Counted from the stretch's first letter, positions 1 to 11,883 are shown. The stretch is 64,000 bases of DNA from Caprella mutica (GCA_947561585.1 CANNZV010002346.1:93716-157715), one strand, 5' to 3'. A program made the numbers and translations. The notes: generated from the letters alone by a model not told the origin.

Positions 1-125
1 ATTAATTTTCAGTGGATAAATTAGAAAAATGTTGGTGGATCAGCCAAATTATTAGAAATTTATGGTGGATTTTTTTCAGCTTTTTGAAAAAGTCAGTGGG
101 ATTTTGTGCACGAAATACAGACTGG
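1..125 (-). repeat. Partial CCAGTCTG-family non-autonomous element
   Basis: This stretch is the reverse-complement counterpart of the sequence at 777-905. It ends at 118-125 in CAGACTGG, the terminal motif shared by several elements in the window. Its other end lies outside the window. It has no coding capacity. Related copies lie at 777-12399, 13116-13595, 13175-13411 and 34050-34210. Confidence 0.6.
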
Positions 126-776
126 GTCTGACACTAGTAAGCAGATATTTTTTTGCAGTTTCCTCCTGAAATTCTCCTCTAGCAAAAGCCAAAAAGAAGT
201 ATCTCGCTTATACACCTTCCTTGAGTTGCGAACAGGTCTCTCATTTCATTATATGCAGGACATACTTGAATAAAATGTATAAGAGTCTTAGAGTCTCCTC
301 TTCCCCTATCTCACACATCCTACAATCTACACTCCCTCCCCAGGCTCCCCTGAACCTTTCCCTGCATCCAAGATTGTAGATTGAGAGCATTGCTTCTCGC
401 TCTAAAGTCTAAACAAAAGCACAGATTCCCAAGTGGCAAGTATTATCGTAAATACTCTCCTGTCTTATAGTATCTTTATATTGTCTATAAGTTTCCATAG
501 TAACATAGTTGTTTGTTGTTCCATTTCATTCTTCCATTCTCTCTTACCTAGTTCTATTATTCTCCTGTTAAGCTCATACTCAGATAGGTCAGTCAAATGA
601 TTTAATTCTTCTAATCCTATTATTCCAATATCTAAGTTTTTCTCCCCTCAGACTCAGAGCTGTTATTGTTACATACCCTGGACTCCCCAAACCCAATACA
701 AATCTCCATAATAAATTATAATATTACTTCTTATCAGGAGTAAAGCTATGTATATTAGCAGTCCCATGTTAAATTC
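126..776 (-). pseudogene. Decayed C-terminal part of a non-LTR retrotransposon ORF2
   Basis: Reading the minus strand gives recognisable but frame-broken pieces of the region after the reverse transcriptase. They include a segment like the GAPGYTPIVALRGELG stretch of the LINE at 20568-22163, then a NHLTDLSEYELNRR-like piece, then a Cys-rich piece resembling the CRLC motif followed by GEEET. The same order occurs in the LINEs at 14749-18283 and 20568-22163, so this is a fragment of that LINE group. Stops and frameshifts rule out function. No 3' tail or target duplication was identified, because the left side abuts another repeat. Confidence 0.55.
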
Positions 777-905
777 CCAGTCTGTATTTGGTACACAAAA
801 TTCCACTGACTTTTTGAATTTGCTGAAAAGATCCACCATAAATATCCAGTAATTTGGCTGATCCACCATTGTTTTACCCATTTTTCCACCGAAAATTAAT
901 GGTAA

Positions 906-1164
906 TGTCATAAATCATATTGTATTATTTCAGATGATATGGTTTCTCAATAATAATATGATCTTATAGTTATACCTAACTAAATATCTGATGTAATGTC
1001 CCTGGCACAGTAATTGTAAGTCTTGTTATATATTCTATTTTGTTATATTCTTACTATTGTTATAGTATATGTTGTGTACCCCTATATCATTATTTTGTGT
1101 TCTTATTTTCAGTTGTTGATTAAAGCCTTAATAAAGGTTGGGACTTTCTTTCAATCATACAACA
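906..1164 (+). repeat. 5' LTR of the Ty3 element
   Basis: This 259-bp LTR starts with TGTCATAAATC and ends with CATACAACA. It matches 11884-12130 except for four substitutions seen by eye and a 12-bp stretch (ATAGTTATACCT or its shifted equivalent) present only here. The divergence implies an older insertion than the element at 26809-32385. No standard tRNA primer-binding site was recognised directly after it. Confidence 0.9.
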
Positions 1165-1178
1165 ATTTAATCAACAAA

Positions 1179-1787
1179 ATGTCTGGAATTGAGAAGTTTA
1201 TGAGACCAGAAAAATTTGAAGGCCAGGAGGGCACTTCTCCTGCTCAGTGGAAGCATTGGCTGAGGACATTCGAGAGATTTCTGGAAAAATGTGAAGCTTC
1301 TGCAGCAGACAAACTGGATTTACTCATCAATCACATATCACCTGAAGTATATGAACACATTAGTGAATGTGCTACTTATGATGCTTCAATAAGAATATTG
1401 AAGTCTGTATATGTGAAGCCAATTAATAAAATATTTGCCAGATATCAACTTGCAACTCGTAAGCAACAGGTACATCAATCTCTGGATCAGTACTTGCAAG
1501 CCCTAAAAATCTTGGCGAAGGATTGTCAATTTTCAGCCGCAACCTTGGAAGAAAGAACTCAAGAAGCGATCATGGATGCGTTCATAGCTGGATTGTCATC
1601 TAGTGTCATTCGTCAGAGACTCCTGGAAGATGGAGCACTAACCTTAGAAACAGCTACTCAATCTGCAAGAAGTTTAGATTTAGCTCAGCAAAATGCGAAT
1701 AAATATTCATCTAATTCTTTTCCAACCTCTGCTGCAGTAACACTTCCTGTGCCTATCAACAATACAAAACCTACTGAAAATGAGTAA
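1179..1787 (+). pseudogene. gag: Ty3 Gag (capsid part), ends at a premature stop
   Basis: The start chosen is ATG 1179, 15 bases after the 5' LTR; an upstream ATG at 1023 lies inside the LTR. The 202-residue product begins MSGIEKFMRPEKFEGQ and has the helical capsid-like composition of gypsy Gag (for example WKHWLRTFERFL and YLQALKILAKDCQF). It ends at TAA 1785-1787. The same frame continues without interruption into two CCHC zinc knuckles (about 1822-1920) and the protease, so this TAA is probably a nonsense mutation in a longer Gag-Pol frame. A programmed stop cannot be excluded from sequence alone. Confidence 0.8.
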
Positions 1788-4440
1788 GAAAAGGAAAATA
1801 ATGTTGCCTACATACGCTCAAAATGTTCTTATTGTGGGAACTCTTCTCATCCTAGACATCGCTGCCCTGCTAAAGATGCAACATGTTTTAAATGCTCCAA
1901 AAAAGGCCACTTTTCTAAAGTGTGTATATCAGAAAATAATCACCCTAAGCAAGTTCATTCAGCAGCTTCGATTCTACTGGCAGGTGTGGAACATCATCCA
2001 GCTCCAAAAAAGTTTCCTGGGTTTAATAATATAGTGAAAATTAAGGGATATCAAGTGGAAACTATGATAGATAGTGGAAGTTTTGGTAGCTTTATTTCTG
2101 AAAAAGTAGCTACAGAACTGAAATTGAAAGTACTCAAATCAAAAGAGAGTATAGTAATGGCTTCATCTAACTTAACTACACATACTAGAGGTCATTGTTA
2201 TCCAGATATTAGCATAAGTGGATGTAGTTACAAGAATGTGAGGCTAAATGTTCTTCCAAGTCTGTGCACTCAAGCTATTCTAGGACGAGATTTTATGAAT
2301 CTGCATAGCTCTGTTGAGTTCAAAATGAGTGGAAATTACCCTAAATTAACAATATGCTCTGTAGCACAGATGAAAGTTGAACCAGTATCCCTTTTTAAAA
2401 ATCTTTCTCCTGACTGCAAACCTGTGAAAGTGCCATCAAGAAAATTTTCAGTAAATGATAAAGAATTCATTGCAGATGAAGTGGAGAAACTTCTTAAGGA
2501 AGGTGTCATTGAAGAAAGTATCTCACCTTGGAGAGCCCAAGATCTGGTTGCAGGAGGTAATAATCATAAAAGAAGGTTAGTGATAGATTACTCATTGACA
2601 ATAAGTACACTGATCTTGAAGGGTACCCATTACCTAAAATTTGTGACCTTGTGCGAAAGTTAGCAAGAGATAAATATTTCAGCAAGATCGATCTCAAATC
2701 AGCATATCATCAAGTGCCTTTGAAACTTGAAGATAGATTGTTCACTGCATTCAAGGCTGATGGGAGACTGTTTCAGTTTACTAGGATTCCCTTTGGGCTA
2801 ACAAATGCAGTTCCAGTATTCCAGAGACTGATGAATGCAATAATAAAGAATAATGGATTACAAAAGACTGTGGCTTACTTAGATGATGTCATCATTAGTG
2901 GGACTACTATTGATGAGCATAATATTAATTTAGATGAATTTTTAGGGATAGCCAAATCTCTCAATATCACTATTAACTATGATAAAAGTGAATTTTTAGC
3001 TACTGAAATTAATTACCTAGGGCACACTATCAAGCCTGATATGAATCGTTTGAAGCCATTGATTGACATGCCTGCTCCTAGTAATAGTAAAAGTCTTCAA
3101 AAATGTTTAGGTTTATTTGCATATTATGCTAAGTGGATTGAAGACTTCTCAAATAAAATTCAACCTCTTTTGCAGATAGAATCAATTCCATTAAAAGATA
3201 CTGAAAGATCTGTCTTCACCAATATTAAAGATGAAATTTGTAAAGCATCCATGGCCCCTATTGATGAAAACCTATCTTTTGATGTTGAGACAGATGCTTC
3301 TAATGTTGCTCTCGCTGCAACGTTATCACAGGATGGCAGACCAGTTGCATTCTATTCAAGGTCATTCACTCGTACAGAAAAGCTGTATCCATCAATGGAA
3401 AAGTAAGCTCTAGCTATTGTGGAAGCTGTACGAAATTGGAGGCATTTTCTTTTACCCAAGTGTTTCAGAATTATAACTGACCAGCAAGCAGTCTCTTTCA
3501 TGTTCTGTAAAAAACAAAAATCTCGCATTAAAAATGAAAAAGTTCTACAATGGAAATTAGAACTTTCATCTTTCCATTACGAGATATGTTATCGTCCTGG
3601 CAAAGAAAATATGTCTGCGGATGCTTTGAGTAGACTATGTGCTTCTGCATGTAAATCTCTACAATACTTGGAGAAACTTCATGAATCTTTGTGTCACCCA
3701 GGAATATCTAGATTAGCACACTTTGTTAGAAGTAAAAATCTGCCCTATTCCATTAGTGATGTAAAAACTGTATGTTTATCTTGTTCTACTTGTGCAAAAA
3801 TTAAACCTCGTTTTTATAAGCGTCCTGAACAAAAATTAGTGAAAGCTACTAGGCCCTTTGAGCATTTATCTATAGATTTCCTTGGTCCAAAGGCATCCTA
3901 CTCTAGGAATAAATATATATTGGTTATGGTTGATGAATATTCACGATTCCCTTTTGTATTTCCTTGTGTAGATTCAACTAGCAAGAGTGTAATAGACTCT
4001 TGTAGAATGTTATTTTCACTTTTTGGGTGCCCAGCATCTGTCCATTCAGATAGGGCTAAAGCGTTCATGTCAAAAGAATTAAATGACTTTATGCTTCAAA
4101 ATGGGATAATAGTTACTCACTCAACTCTATATCACCCAACAGGAAATTCTCAGTGTGAGAGGGCAAACGGAACCATTTGGAAAGCTATTCAATTAGCTTT
4201 GAGCTCTCAGAATTTGCCAGAAAATTGCTGGGAGGATGTTCTGCCAACTGTCTTACATTCTATCCAGTTTCTTTTGTGTGTTGCAACTAATTCTACTCCG
4301 CATGAAAGAATTTTCCAGTTCTTCCGAAAATCTTGCAATGGATATACGCTGCCATCATGGTTGTCCACACCTGGGAAGCAAGTTCTAATTAGAAAACATG
4401 TCCGTAATAAATCCGACCCTCTGGTGGATTTAGTTGAACT
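1788..4440 (+). pseudogene. pol: Ty3 Pol: protease, reverse transcriptase, RNase H, integrase (broken)
   Basis: In frame with gag are two CX2CX4HX4C knuckles, then the aspartic protease motif DSGSFGSFI near 2070. Reverse transcriptase begins around 2480 (SPWRAQDLV), shifts frame near 2610, and continues from 2651 with the palm motifs FSKIDLKSAYHQ and YLDDVIIS. An RNase H piece (ETDASNVALAATL) is followed by a TAA at about 3404-3406, where a Glu codon is expected before ALAIVEAVRNW. The integrase follows, with zinc-binding residues, core Asp residues (SIDFLG, VHSDRAKAF) and Glu (SQCERANGT). The frame stops at the LINE insertion near 4440. Two frame lesions mean it is dead. Confidence 0.85.
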
Positions 4441-4700
4441 GGTCATTTCATTCATTCACCGTCATACCATACAGACGTGCGACGCTCTTGCTTGTTTACA
4501 TATAAGAGACTCCAGACTAGCCCCTATAGTGCCTATACTATAGGCTGGCTTGTGTTTTAGCACAGTGTATTAGCAGGCTGCTTATATTTTGTCTTCTGTC
4601 GTCACCGTAGTTTTGTGAATCAGTACTACTACAGTTGGTGTTGTTTGTGTCTCTTCTACCATTCTCGGTGTGTCAGCTAGTGTTACTACTTCTCTGAATT

Positions 4701-5467
4701 ATGCCTCGTCCCCCTAAAAATGCGGTCACACCATCACTGCCCGATAACGGAAATGATATTTCTGAAGAAGTAAGGGAATTATTCAAAATGCTGTCCGATA
4801 AGTATGATACTCTGAATGGAAAACTTGACTCAATTATTAGTCGGATGATTGAACGTGATTGTAAGCTGGAAAAGATTGAAAAGGAGAATGCGCTTTTGAA
4901 GCAAAAATAACCAGAATGGAGGAGAGACTTGATGACATTGAAGTGGCTGGCCGGCGAAACAATTTAGTTTTATCTGGTCGTGAAATGACCAAGCTAACAG
5001 CTGGGAGCAATGTGATTCAGTCAGTTACAGACTTTTTGAAATGCAAGCTGAACTATGAATTATCACCAACCAATGTACTTTCAGCTCATAGTGTAGGAGT
5101 CAAAACTGTTAGTCAGTCTCCTGACGGTAGGAAGGTGGTATTGAAGCTAGTTAACAACGAAGTAAAAAAAGATATTCTTTCTGCCTGTCGAACTGTGAAG
5201 CCTCGAGATTTACACGCGAATGACGATCTCACCCCCTCTAGAGCTTCACTTCTTCATACGATTAGAACTGTAAAGAAGAAATTCCCAAGGAAAATTGCTG
5301 CTTGCGGTTCACATGATGGAAAATTATTTATGTATTTGATACTACCAGATACCTCTGCTAAACACAAAAAAATCTACATCACCAGTTTGTCTCAGTTCAA
5401 TGAAATATGTGAAAAATCTTTGGGAAACACTTCAGCTGACTTGCTGAATGATGACAAGCAAGACTGA
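4701..5467 (+). pseudogene. LINE ORF1p, coiled coil plus RRM-like domain, frameshifted
   Basis: The first part (4701-4910, 69 residues) is Glu/Lys-rich with heptad-like spacing and would form a coiled coil. The second part (from 4916, 183 residues) starts MEERLDDIEVAGRRNN and contains a segment like the L1-type ORF1p RNA-binding domain (RKVVLKLVNNEVKKDIL). The two parts are in different frames, and the break lies at an A-run near 4903-4907, consistent with a one-base slip. Such proteins bind LINE RNA and act in its ribonucleoprotein particle. The frameshift makes this copy non-functional. Confidence 0.75.
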
Positions 5468-5850
5468 CTCCTAATATCGTAATGTTTGTCCCCGGACTTA
5501 AGGAATATTTAATTTGCTTCCTTTACCAACTCGTACTATTATATATACCAAATTTTGGCTTACTTAAGTACTACCGATGTGTGTTTTCTTTGTTTGTAAT
5601 GGTAATGTGCTTAATATTGAGCTGTAACTATTTTCATACTATTATTGGGTATTTGTTAGGAATTGATACTAAATGTTGGCTCTTTAAAAGCACAGGTTCT
5701 TATATCTGGCAACGATATAGATTGACCTTTGTATTGTTTAACTATATTTTTCATTCGCCTTGTGTGAAAACGTCGTATATATTATGTATACGTACAGATT
5801 TGCGCCCACTTGTTTGATGTGCCCTGTTTCCTGTTTCAAATTTTTATCTG
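5468..5850 (+). other. Spacer between LINE ORF1 and ORF2
   Basis: This 383-bp stretch separates the ORF1 stop from the start of ORF2-like sequence. An open frame (5482-5817) crosses it, but its composition is hydrophobic and featureless and I do not recognise it. I read it as an inter-ORF spacer or a decayed N-terminal part of ORF2. Confidence 0.5.
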
Positions 5851-7263
5851 ATGGTTACTAGTAACGTGCTAGAGAATATTGATGTAGAGCTGCATCATTT
5901 TAATCAGTTATATAGTAGCAATAACTGTGCCTACTACAGCTTTGAAAATGTTTGTAAATTGATTAAAACTGACAATGGAGATTTATCTAAATTAAATTGT
6001 AATATAAGATCTTCAGCAGCTAACTATGACTCATTAATTACTGAGCTCAATCTATCTAGCTTTAAATTTGATGTAGCTATTGTGTATTACTGAAACGTGG
6101 CTGACTGATGACACGAGGGATGTTTTTCAAATTAACGGTTATCAATCATATCATAATATAAGAAGTGATATATTTGTAAGTGATTGTTTTAAATGTTTGC
6201 CTCTTCCCGACTTGTCGCGATCAACTCCCGATATTGAATGCTTCTTCTTGGAATTAGCTATAGAGAAAACTAAAATTTTACTGGCTACAGTATATCGTCC
6301 TCCAAACTCGTGTCACCAGTCATTCCTAGGTGTAATGGAAGAATTACTGCATAGTATAGTAATGCATAGTTATAGAGAAGTGGTGATCTGTGGCAACTTT
6401 AATTATAATCTGTTCCATACTGAAAATATTAATGTGATGAATTTTCTTCATTGTCTAAGTTCATATTCACTAACGCCACTAGTTACCAATGCCACTCATA
6501 TTACTGATCATAGTTGTACCCTTATAGATAATATTTTCACAACAAATTCTATTGAGAGCATCTCTGGTACTATCGTTTCTGATATTTCTGACCACTTTCC
6601 CACGTTTGTTAAACAACGTGGTATATTTTCTAAATTGCGTCTTGCTGGTTCCAATCCTAAATTTGTGACTTTCAGAGTTATAAATGACATCACTTTATCT
6701 AATCTTCACTCTAGGTTACAGATGTTTGATTTTGGTAGTATTGTGCTCTGTGATGACGTTGATGTTGCTATGAAGGCCTTTCATGATAGTTTATATTAAG
6801 TTTTCGATGAATGTTGTCCTATTAAAACGCGAACCATTTCTTATAAGGATTCAATTAAACCTTGGATTGGTCTCGATTTGAAAGTAGCAATACGTCAACG
6901 GCATCGCATGTTCCTCCTTTATCGGAATCATCAGCTGTCCTATGAATGTTACAAAAGGTATCGTAATATGGTAAGCAAACTCATTAAAAATGCAAAAAGT
7001 AAATACTACAGAGAAAAGCTGGAATCCAGTATTAATGATGCTAAAGTAACGTGGAATATAATAAATGAGATTATGCAACCAATGTCAAAAAAACGTGGTT
7101 GTTCTATAAAGGAAATATTGTCTGCTGGTAATTTGGTTACTGATAGATATACTATAGCTTGTGCAGTGAATGAATTTTTCGCAGGTATAGGTCGTGAGAT
7201 AGGTGATGCTTTACCAGATTGTGATGAAGATGTTAATAGTTATCTAGTAGGTGATTATGTTAA
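5851..7263 (+). pseudogene. LINE ORF2, N-terminal APE endonuclease half
   Basis: The endonuclease is recognised by ITETWLT (6083-6103), the tyrosine-proline loop TVYRPPNS near 6290, GNFNYNL (6394-6414; family GDFN), and IVSDISDHFPTF near 6580, which carries the catalytic SDH. A frameshift lies at 6080-6093 and an in-frame TAA at 6797-6799; the same frame then continues to 7263. There the second LINE interrupts it inside the linker before the reverse transcriptase. The rest of this ORF2 is at 9624-11063. Confidence 0.8.
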
Positions 7264-9570
7264 GAACATTAAGGAACATTTTGAGGCAGTTTCGAGGGAT
7301 AGGTATGAGGAAGATAGGGAAACTTTAGAAGAGGTATTAGGTAGAGTTAGGGATTTAAGAGGGAGCAGGCAAGCAGAAGAGGCAAACGAATTAATGAATG
7401 AGGAGCCGTGAGAGGAGGAGATAGAGGAGGTGATCAAGGAGATCAAAGATTCTGCGCCTGGGGAAGATGGGGTTAGGATAAGTTATATCAGGAATGCGTG
7501 TAGGGAAGTTAAGGAAAAGGTAGTTAGGATGGTTCAGTTTAGGTTTAGGGAAAGTGCAGGTAGGTGGGAAGAGGGTTTAAAGGGGGGATTAGTGGTGCCT
7601 CTACACAAGAAGGGAGATAGGAATAATAGGGATAATTATAGGGGGGTGTGTCTGTTAGCTATGGGAAGTAGGATTCTAGCTAGGGTTATTTCTAAGAGGC
7701 TTAGATGGTGGGTAGAAGAGTTAGGGTTAGTTGATGAAAATCAGGCAGGTTTTAGAAGGGGAGGGTCGACCGCAGACGCGACCCAGGTCATGGTGAGGAT
7801 ATGGGAAGATGTTAGTGATTATAGGCTTAGGACAGGGGGTCAGGGGGATAGGGAACCACAGGCAAGACTTCTGGACTTGAAGAAGGCATATCCTCGAGTA
7901 AATAAGCCTTGCTTGTGGAGCATTTTAGATAGGTATGGGTTAGGTGGGAATTGTTTAAGGGTAATTAAGGATTTGCAGGAGACGACGGAATATAGGGTTA
8001 GGGGAAAGGAGGGGGTTAGTGAGAAATGGGTGCCAGCTAGGGGTTTGAGGGAGGGGTGTGCAACTTCGCCTGTTCTGTTTAACGTTTTTGACCAAGTGGT
8101 GATCAGACAGGCGGAGGAAGCTAGAAGGGAGCTAGGGGGTGAAAGGGTGTGAATCAAGTGGCACTGGATACCGGGGGGTCTTTCGCGGGAGCAAGTAGGT
8201 GGGAAAAGGGGTGCTCGGAGGCAAAGAGTCTGACCTTAACATCGTCACTTTTTGCCGATGACACTACCATTATAGGTGAGGGGGTAGAATTAGAAGAGGG
8301 AGTAAGGAAGATTAAGGAGGTTATGGGTAAGTTTGAGGAGAGGAATAACGAAGATAAGGAAGAGGTTTTAGTTTTTGGGGATAGAGATAGTGAGGGAATT
8401 AGGGTACTAGGATCTTGGATGGGACCTGAAGAGGATAGTAGGAATAGGATTAGACGGGCAAATGGGTTATGGGCTAAGGTTAAGGGGCAAATAAAGGGAT
8501 CTAGGCTTAGTAAGAGGTGGCAGGGTAAGATTTTAGAGGGTTGTGTAGAGAGTGGATTATTGTTTGATTGTAGTGTTAGGGTTTGGTGGGGGAAGGATAT
8601 AAAGATGTTACAGAGTTGGATAGATAGGAAGTATAGGTATGTTTGGAGTAATAGAAATGGGGAGCCACTAAGGCAAATGGAAAGTAGGGGGGAGAATATG
8701 TGGGATGTTAGGGCTAGGTTAGGGATTAGATCGATTAGGACTAAGATAGAAGTGAGGGTACTAGAAAGGTTAGGGCATGTGATGAGGATGGGGAACGATA
8801 GGCAGGTTAAGGCAGCTGTGTTGGGGTGGTACGAGGGACTAGAAGGACTGGGGAAAAAGAAAGGTAGGAAGAGGAAGACGGGACTGTATTGGAAGAGGTT
8901 ACTTAGGGAGGCAGGTGTGGATTATACGGATGTTGAGAGATTAGTGGGAGATAGGGATGGGTGGAAGAAGATTGTGAAGGATAGGAGGGAGCATTTGGAG
9001 CTATGGGAGAGGCAGCAGGGGCATAAGTACGAATGGGGTAGACGGGAAGAAAAGGTAGATAGGGTAGTAGCTCAGGATAGAAGGGAAGAGGTAGAGGGTT
9101 TTAGGTGTCACTGGGAAGGGTGTGACAAGGTATGTAAGTCTAGGGGGGGGGGGGGGGGGTTAGTGGTGCATGAGAAAAGGATGCATAGGTTAGCTGAGGA
9201 TAGGGTTAGGTTTAGTTGTGATAGGTGTGGGGTAAGCTTAGAGACTGAGGGGGCTAGGAAGAACCACATGGAAACATGTGGTGGGGGGGGGGGGGGGGGG
9301 GTAGCAGTTGATGGGAATAGGAGGGAATGCCATAAGTGTAGGAGGGTAGTTAGTCGGGCAAATTATGCTAGGCATGTAAGGAGTTGTAGGCAGGTATGGG
9401 ATCCGGGGGGGCAGGGGTAGGGTTACGGGTGGAGAAGAAGTAGGGGTAGAATTAGCAGTAAGGGGTTTTAGAACTAAGAGGGTTATGTGCATTTTTTGCA
9501 GGCGGGAGCAGTCGGCGGCCAACCTCGCTCGGCACCAGAGGGGCTGCGGTGGTCGGGAGCCAGAGGAGGG
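7264..9570 (+). pseudogene. Reverse transcriptase with C-terminal C2H2/C2HC zinc fingers
   Basis: Motifs in order are APGEDGV and GLVVPLHKKGD (fingers), NYRGVCLLAMGSRIL, NQAGFRRGGSTADA, the palm segment LLDLKKAYPRV, GLREGCATSPVLFN, and FADDTTII near 8250. An RTE-like thumb and linker with RLGHVMRMGNDRQ follows. The C-terminus has Cys/His modules: CHWEGCDKVC...HEKRMH (9107-9185), CDRCGVSLETEGARKNH (9219-9269), CHKCRRVVSRANYARH (9329-9376) and, in another frame, CIFCRREQSAANLARH (9488-9535). Lesions are a TGA at 7409-7411, a frameshift near 8150 and one after the poly-G runs. The zinc fingers probably contact RNA or target DNA, which is inference. Confidence 0.8.
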
Positions 9571-9611
9571 ACCGCGCCCCTGACGGGGGCGTTTGGTCAG
9601 GATGATGATGA
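7264..9611 (+). mobile_element. 5'-truncated RTE-like LINE with (GAT)n tail
   Basis: The insert is flanked by the 12-bp direct repeat TGATTATGTTAA (7252-7263 and 9612-9623), and the host LINE frame resumes after the second copy. It ends in GATGATGATGAT, a short-repeat tail typical of RTE-like elements. No endonuclease is present, so it was truncated at its 5' end on insertion. Its base composition is purine-rich on the plus strand and clearly different from its host. It contains poly-G runs of 17 (9143-9159) and 19 (9283-9301). Confidence 0.88.
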
Positions 9612-9623
9612 TGATTATGTTAA

Positions 9624-11063
9624 TTCTTGTTTTTTCAGCCCAGTAACAGGTCAGGAAATTTATGATGAGATAATGTCACTTAAATAAAAAATCTAGTCCA
9701 AATGTTATTCCAGTAAAAGTATTTAAAACGATTGCTGATATAATATCACCATATCTTTGTAGACTTTTTAATAATTGCTTAACAAAAGGTACATTCAATT
9801 GCTCGAGTTGTGCCTATATTTAAAGATGGAGATCAGAAGGACGTGGGAAGCTATAGGCCTATATCTATTTTACCAACACTTAGTAAAATATTTGAAAAAA
9901 TGATTTGTAGGAGACTGAATAACTATTTAACATCAAACAATATTTTGACCAATTGTCAATATGGGTTTAGGAAGGGTATAGGCATGTCGGATGCTTTTGT
10001 AGATTTGTCAAATTATCTCTTGATGAGCTTGATAAGGGAAATTATGTATTCTCACTTTTTTTGGACTTTCGCAAAGCATTCGATGTAGTCAACCATAAGT
10101 TACTTTTAACAAAAATGAAATACTATGGTATAAGGGGAACTTGTCTGAATTTATTTAAGAGTTACTTATCACATAGAAGACAATATGTATGTATTGATGG
10201 TGTATGTTCTATGTGTGATATTACCCATGGGGTTCCACAGGGATCAGTTTTTGAGTCCCTTACTCTTTCTTATCTTCATAAATGATGTGGTGAACTCATC
10301 TGACAGATTTAAATTTGTTTTATTTGCAGATGACAGTACTGTGTCCTATTCTTTTCGAAGAAACGAAATTGATGAGGTTCATCACATCATAGAATATAAT
10401 CTGGATAAATTATGTAAATGACTCTGTATGAATAAGTTAGCAATAAATGTCAGTAAAACAAAATATATGATTTTCTCATATAGGAAAAACATTTCTATTG
10501 CTCCTGTTAAAATGTATAATGATTTTATTGAAAGAGTCACAAAAATTAAGTTCCTTGGTATCTTAGTGGATAGTCATTTGACATTTGAGAGTCATATTAA
10601 CGGCATTCTTACTAAAATTTCCAAAACCATTGGTATTCTGTATAGGGTCAATTTTTTACTGTCAAGTAGGGCCCTGAGTAACATTTACTTCTCTATTGTT
10701 CATCCTTATCTAGTCTACGGTATTGAATTGTTTGGAGGAGTAGCACAATGTTTGACTGAGAAACTATTTATATGCCAGAAAAAAGTAATGAGGCTAGTGA
10801 ATAAAATTGGATTACATGACCACACAAATAATTATTTTCAAAGTAATAAAATATTAAAGTTCTATGATTTATACAAATTGAAACTGGTCAGCTACATTTA
10901 CAAGGTTGTTAATCTGAAAGAAAACTCATATCTGCTTCCTATGCTCACAACTCATAGTAGCACACATGACCATAATACCAGACATAATAACCAATTTATT
11001 GTACCTTTTTTTAGGAGAGCGAAATCACAAGAGTGTTTTTTGTTTAATGCTGTTAAGTTCTGA
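9624..11063 (+). pseudogene. LINE ORF2, reverse transcriptase half (CR1/L2-like)
   Basis: After the nested LINE the host frame resumes with FFSPVTGQEIYDEIMSL. It continues through several frame breaks with PIFKDGDQKDVGSYRPISIL (9813-9872), CQYGFRKG, FLDFRKAFDVVNHKLLL, HGVPQGS, FADDST (10325-10342) and IKFLGILVDSHLTF (about 10540). These are the fingers and palm blocks of CR1/L2/jockey-type reverse transcriptases. Frame changes occur near 9680, 10070, 10240 and 10421. The last segment (10428-11063) is the thumb-side region with a VHPYLVYGIELFG motif. Confidence 0.82.
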
Positions 11064-11434
11064 AATGAAATTAGTGAATTGGGTGTATCGGAGTTAAATT
11101 GTAAAGCATTTAATAGGATGGTTAAGGTGCATCTTGTAAATACCTATGCAGTTTAATATTTTTTTTTGCGTTGCTCTCATTGGTGCACTATTTTAAATTG
11201 TTGTACATCTGTGATTGAAAAGTATATTAAAGTGTAGTTGTTTCATGTAAAGTGTAAAAACATATTTCTTTTAACTTTTGCCTTTGAAGCGAAAGCTTAT
11301 TTAGGCCTAATTTTCCTATACCTATTTCATATGTATACGCTGTAATTTTGTATTTTTCTGTAAGAAGAAGGTGAATCCTGAACACCTACTTCAAATGTAA
11401 GGGAATTTTAGTTGAAATAAATAAATAAATAAAT
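11064..11434 (+). other. 3' end and AAAT tail of the LINE
   Basis: After ORF2 comes about 350 bp of AT-rich 3' untranslated sequence that closes with TTGAAATAAATAAATAAAT. This is the LINE 3' terminus. The AATAAA strings within the tail could also act as polyadenylation signals. Confidence 0.7.
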
Positions 11435-11757
11435 GCAAATCCTAGCTTTTCAAAAGTTCGATATCCAGATGGACGAGAGTCGACCGTATCAACTGGTGAT
11501 CTGGCAGATCCTGGAATGAGTCAGCAAACTGAGAGTCCTATAAACTTTGAGCCAGCTCCTTTACAAGAAACTATTTCTCTACTGATCAGAATTCAGAAAC
11601 TAACTTGAATCCGCCAGATTTCGAGGGATTTGATGCTTCTGATGTGGTAGTTAACCCTCTGCAGGAGTCTCTTGAGAGGAATACTTCAGTAAATTCTAAA
11701 CAGACTCTCCGTAGATCTTCTCGCAACCGAAACCCTCCTGATAGACTTAATTCGTAG
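11435..11757 (+). pseudogene. pol: C-terminal end of the Ty3 Pol
   Basis: This is the continuation of the integrase frame from 4440. It starts ANPSFSKVRYPDGRES, shifts frame around 11605, and ends RRSSRNRNPPDRLNS with stop TAG at 11755-11757. A basic RRSSRNRNPP-like end is common in insect gypsy Pol proteins. The continuity with 4440 is the main evidence that the LINE is an insertion. Confidence 0.8.
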
Positions 11758-11883
11758 ATTTAGTGTCTTTTGTTATATAATGTATTTGCTAGAGCTAATT
11801 GATAAATTCTGAAAGTAGGCAGCCTGTTGTATTATTGTAGCTTAGAATATTTATATGTATGTCAATTCATAAAATGGGGTGAA

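Larger units (their letters stand above)
4441..11434 (+). mobile_element. CR1/L2/jockey-like LINE inserted in Ty3 integrase
   Basis: The Ty3 frame reads LVDLVEL up to 4440 and resumes as ANPSFSKVRYPDG at 11435, so everything between was inserted. The insert has a 5' leader (4441-4700), an ORF1, an APE-endonuclease and reverse transcriptase ORF2, and ends in AAAT repeats at 11414-11434. Without the second LINE nested at 7264-9611 it is about 4.6 kb, near full length for this class. A TTTAGTTGAA match lies at both junctions (4431-4440 and 11408-11417), but the downstream copy may be part of the LINE tail, so the target duplication is uncertain. Confidence 0.85.

Noticed and set aside
1023..1178. 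Extended Gag start at 1023
   Set aside because: The upstream part is inside the 5' LTR and encodes a hydrophobic stretch unrelated to Gag; ATG 1179 directly after the LTR fits better.
4431..11417. TTTAGTTGAA at both ends of the first LINE as its target duplication
   Set aside because: The right copy precedes the AAAT tail and could be LINE 3' sequence; a true duplication should follow the tail. Kept as uncertain.
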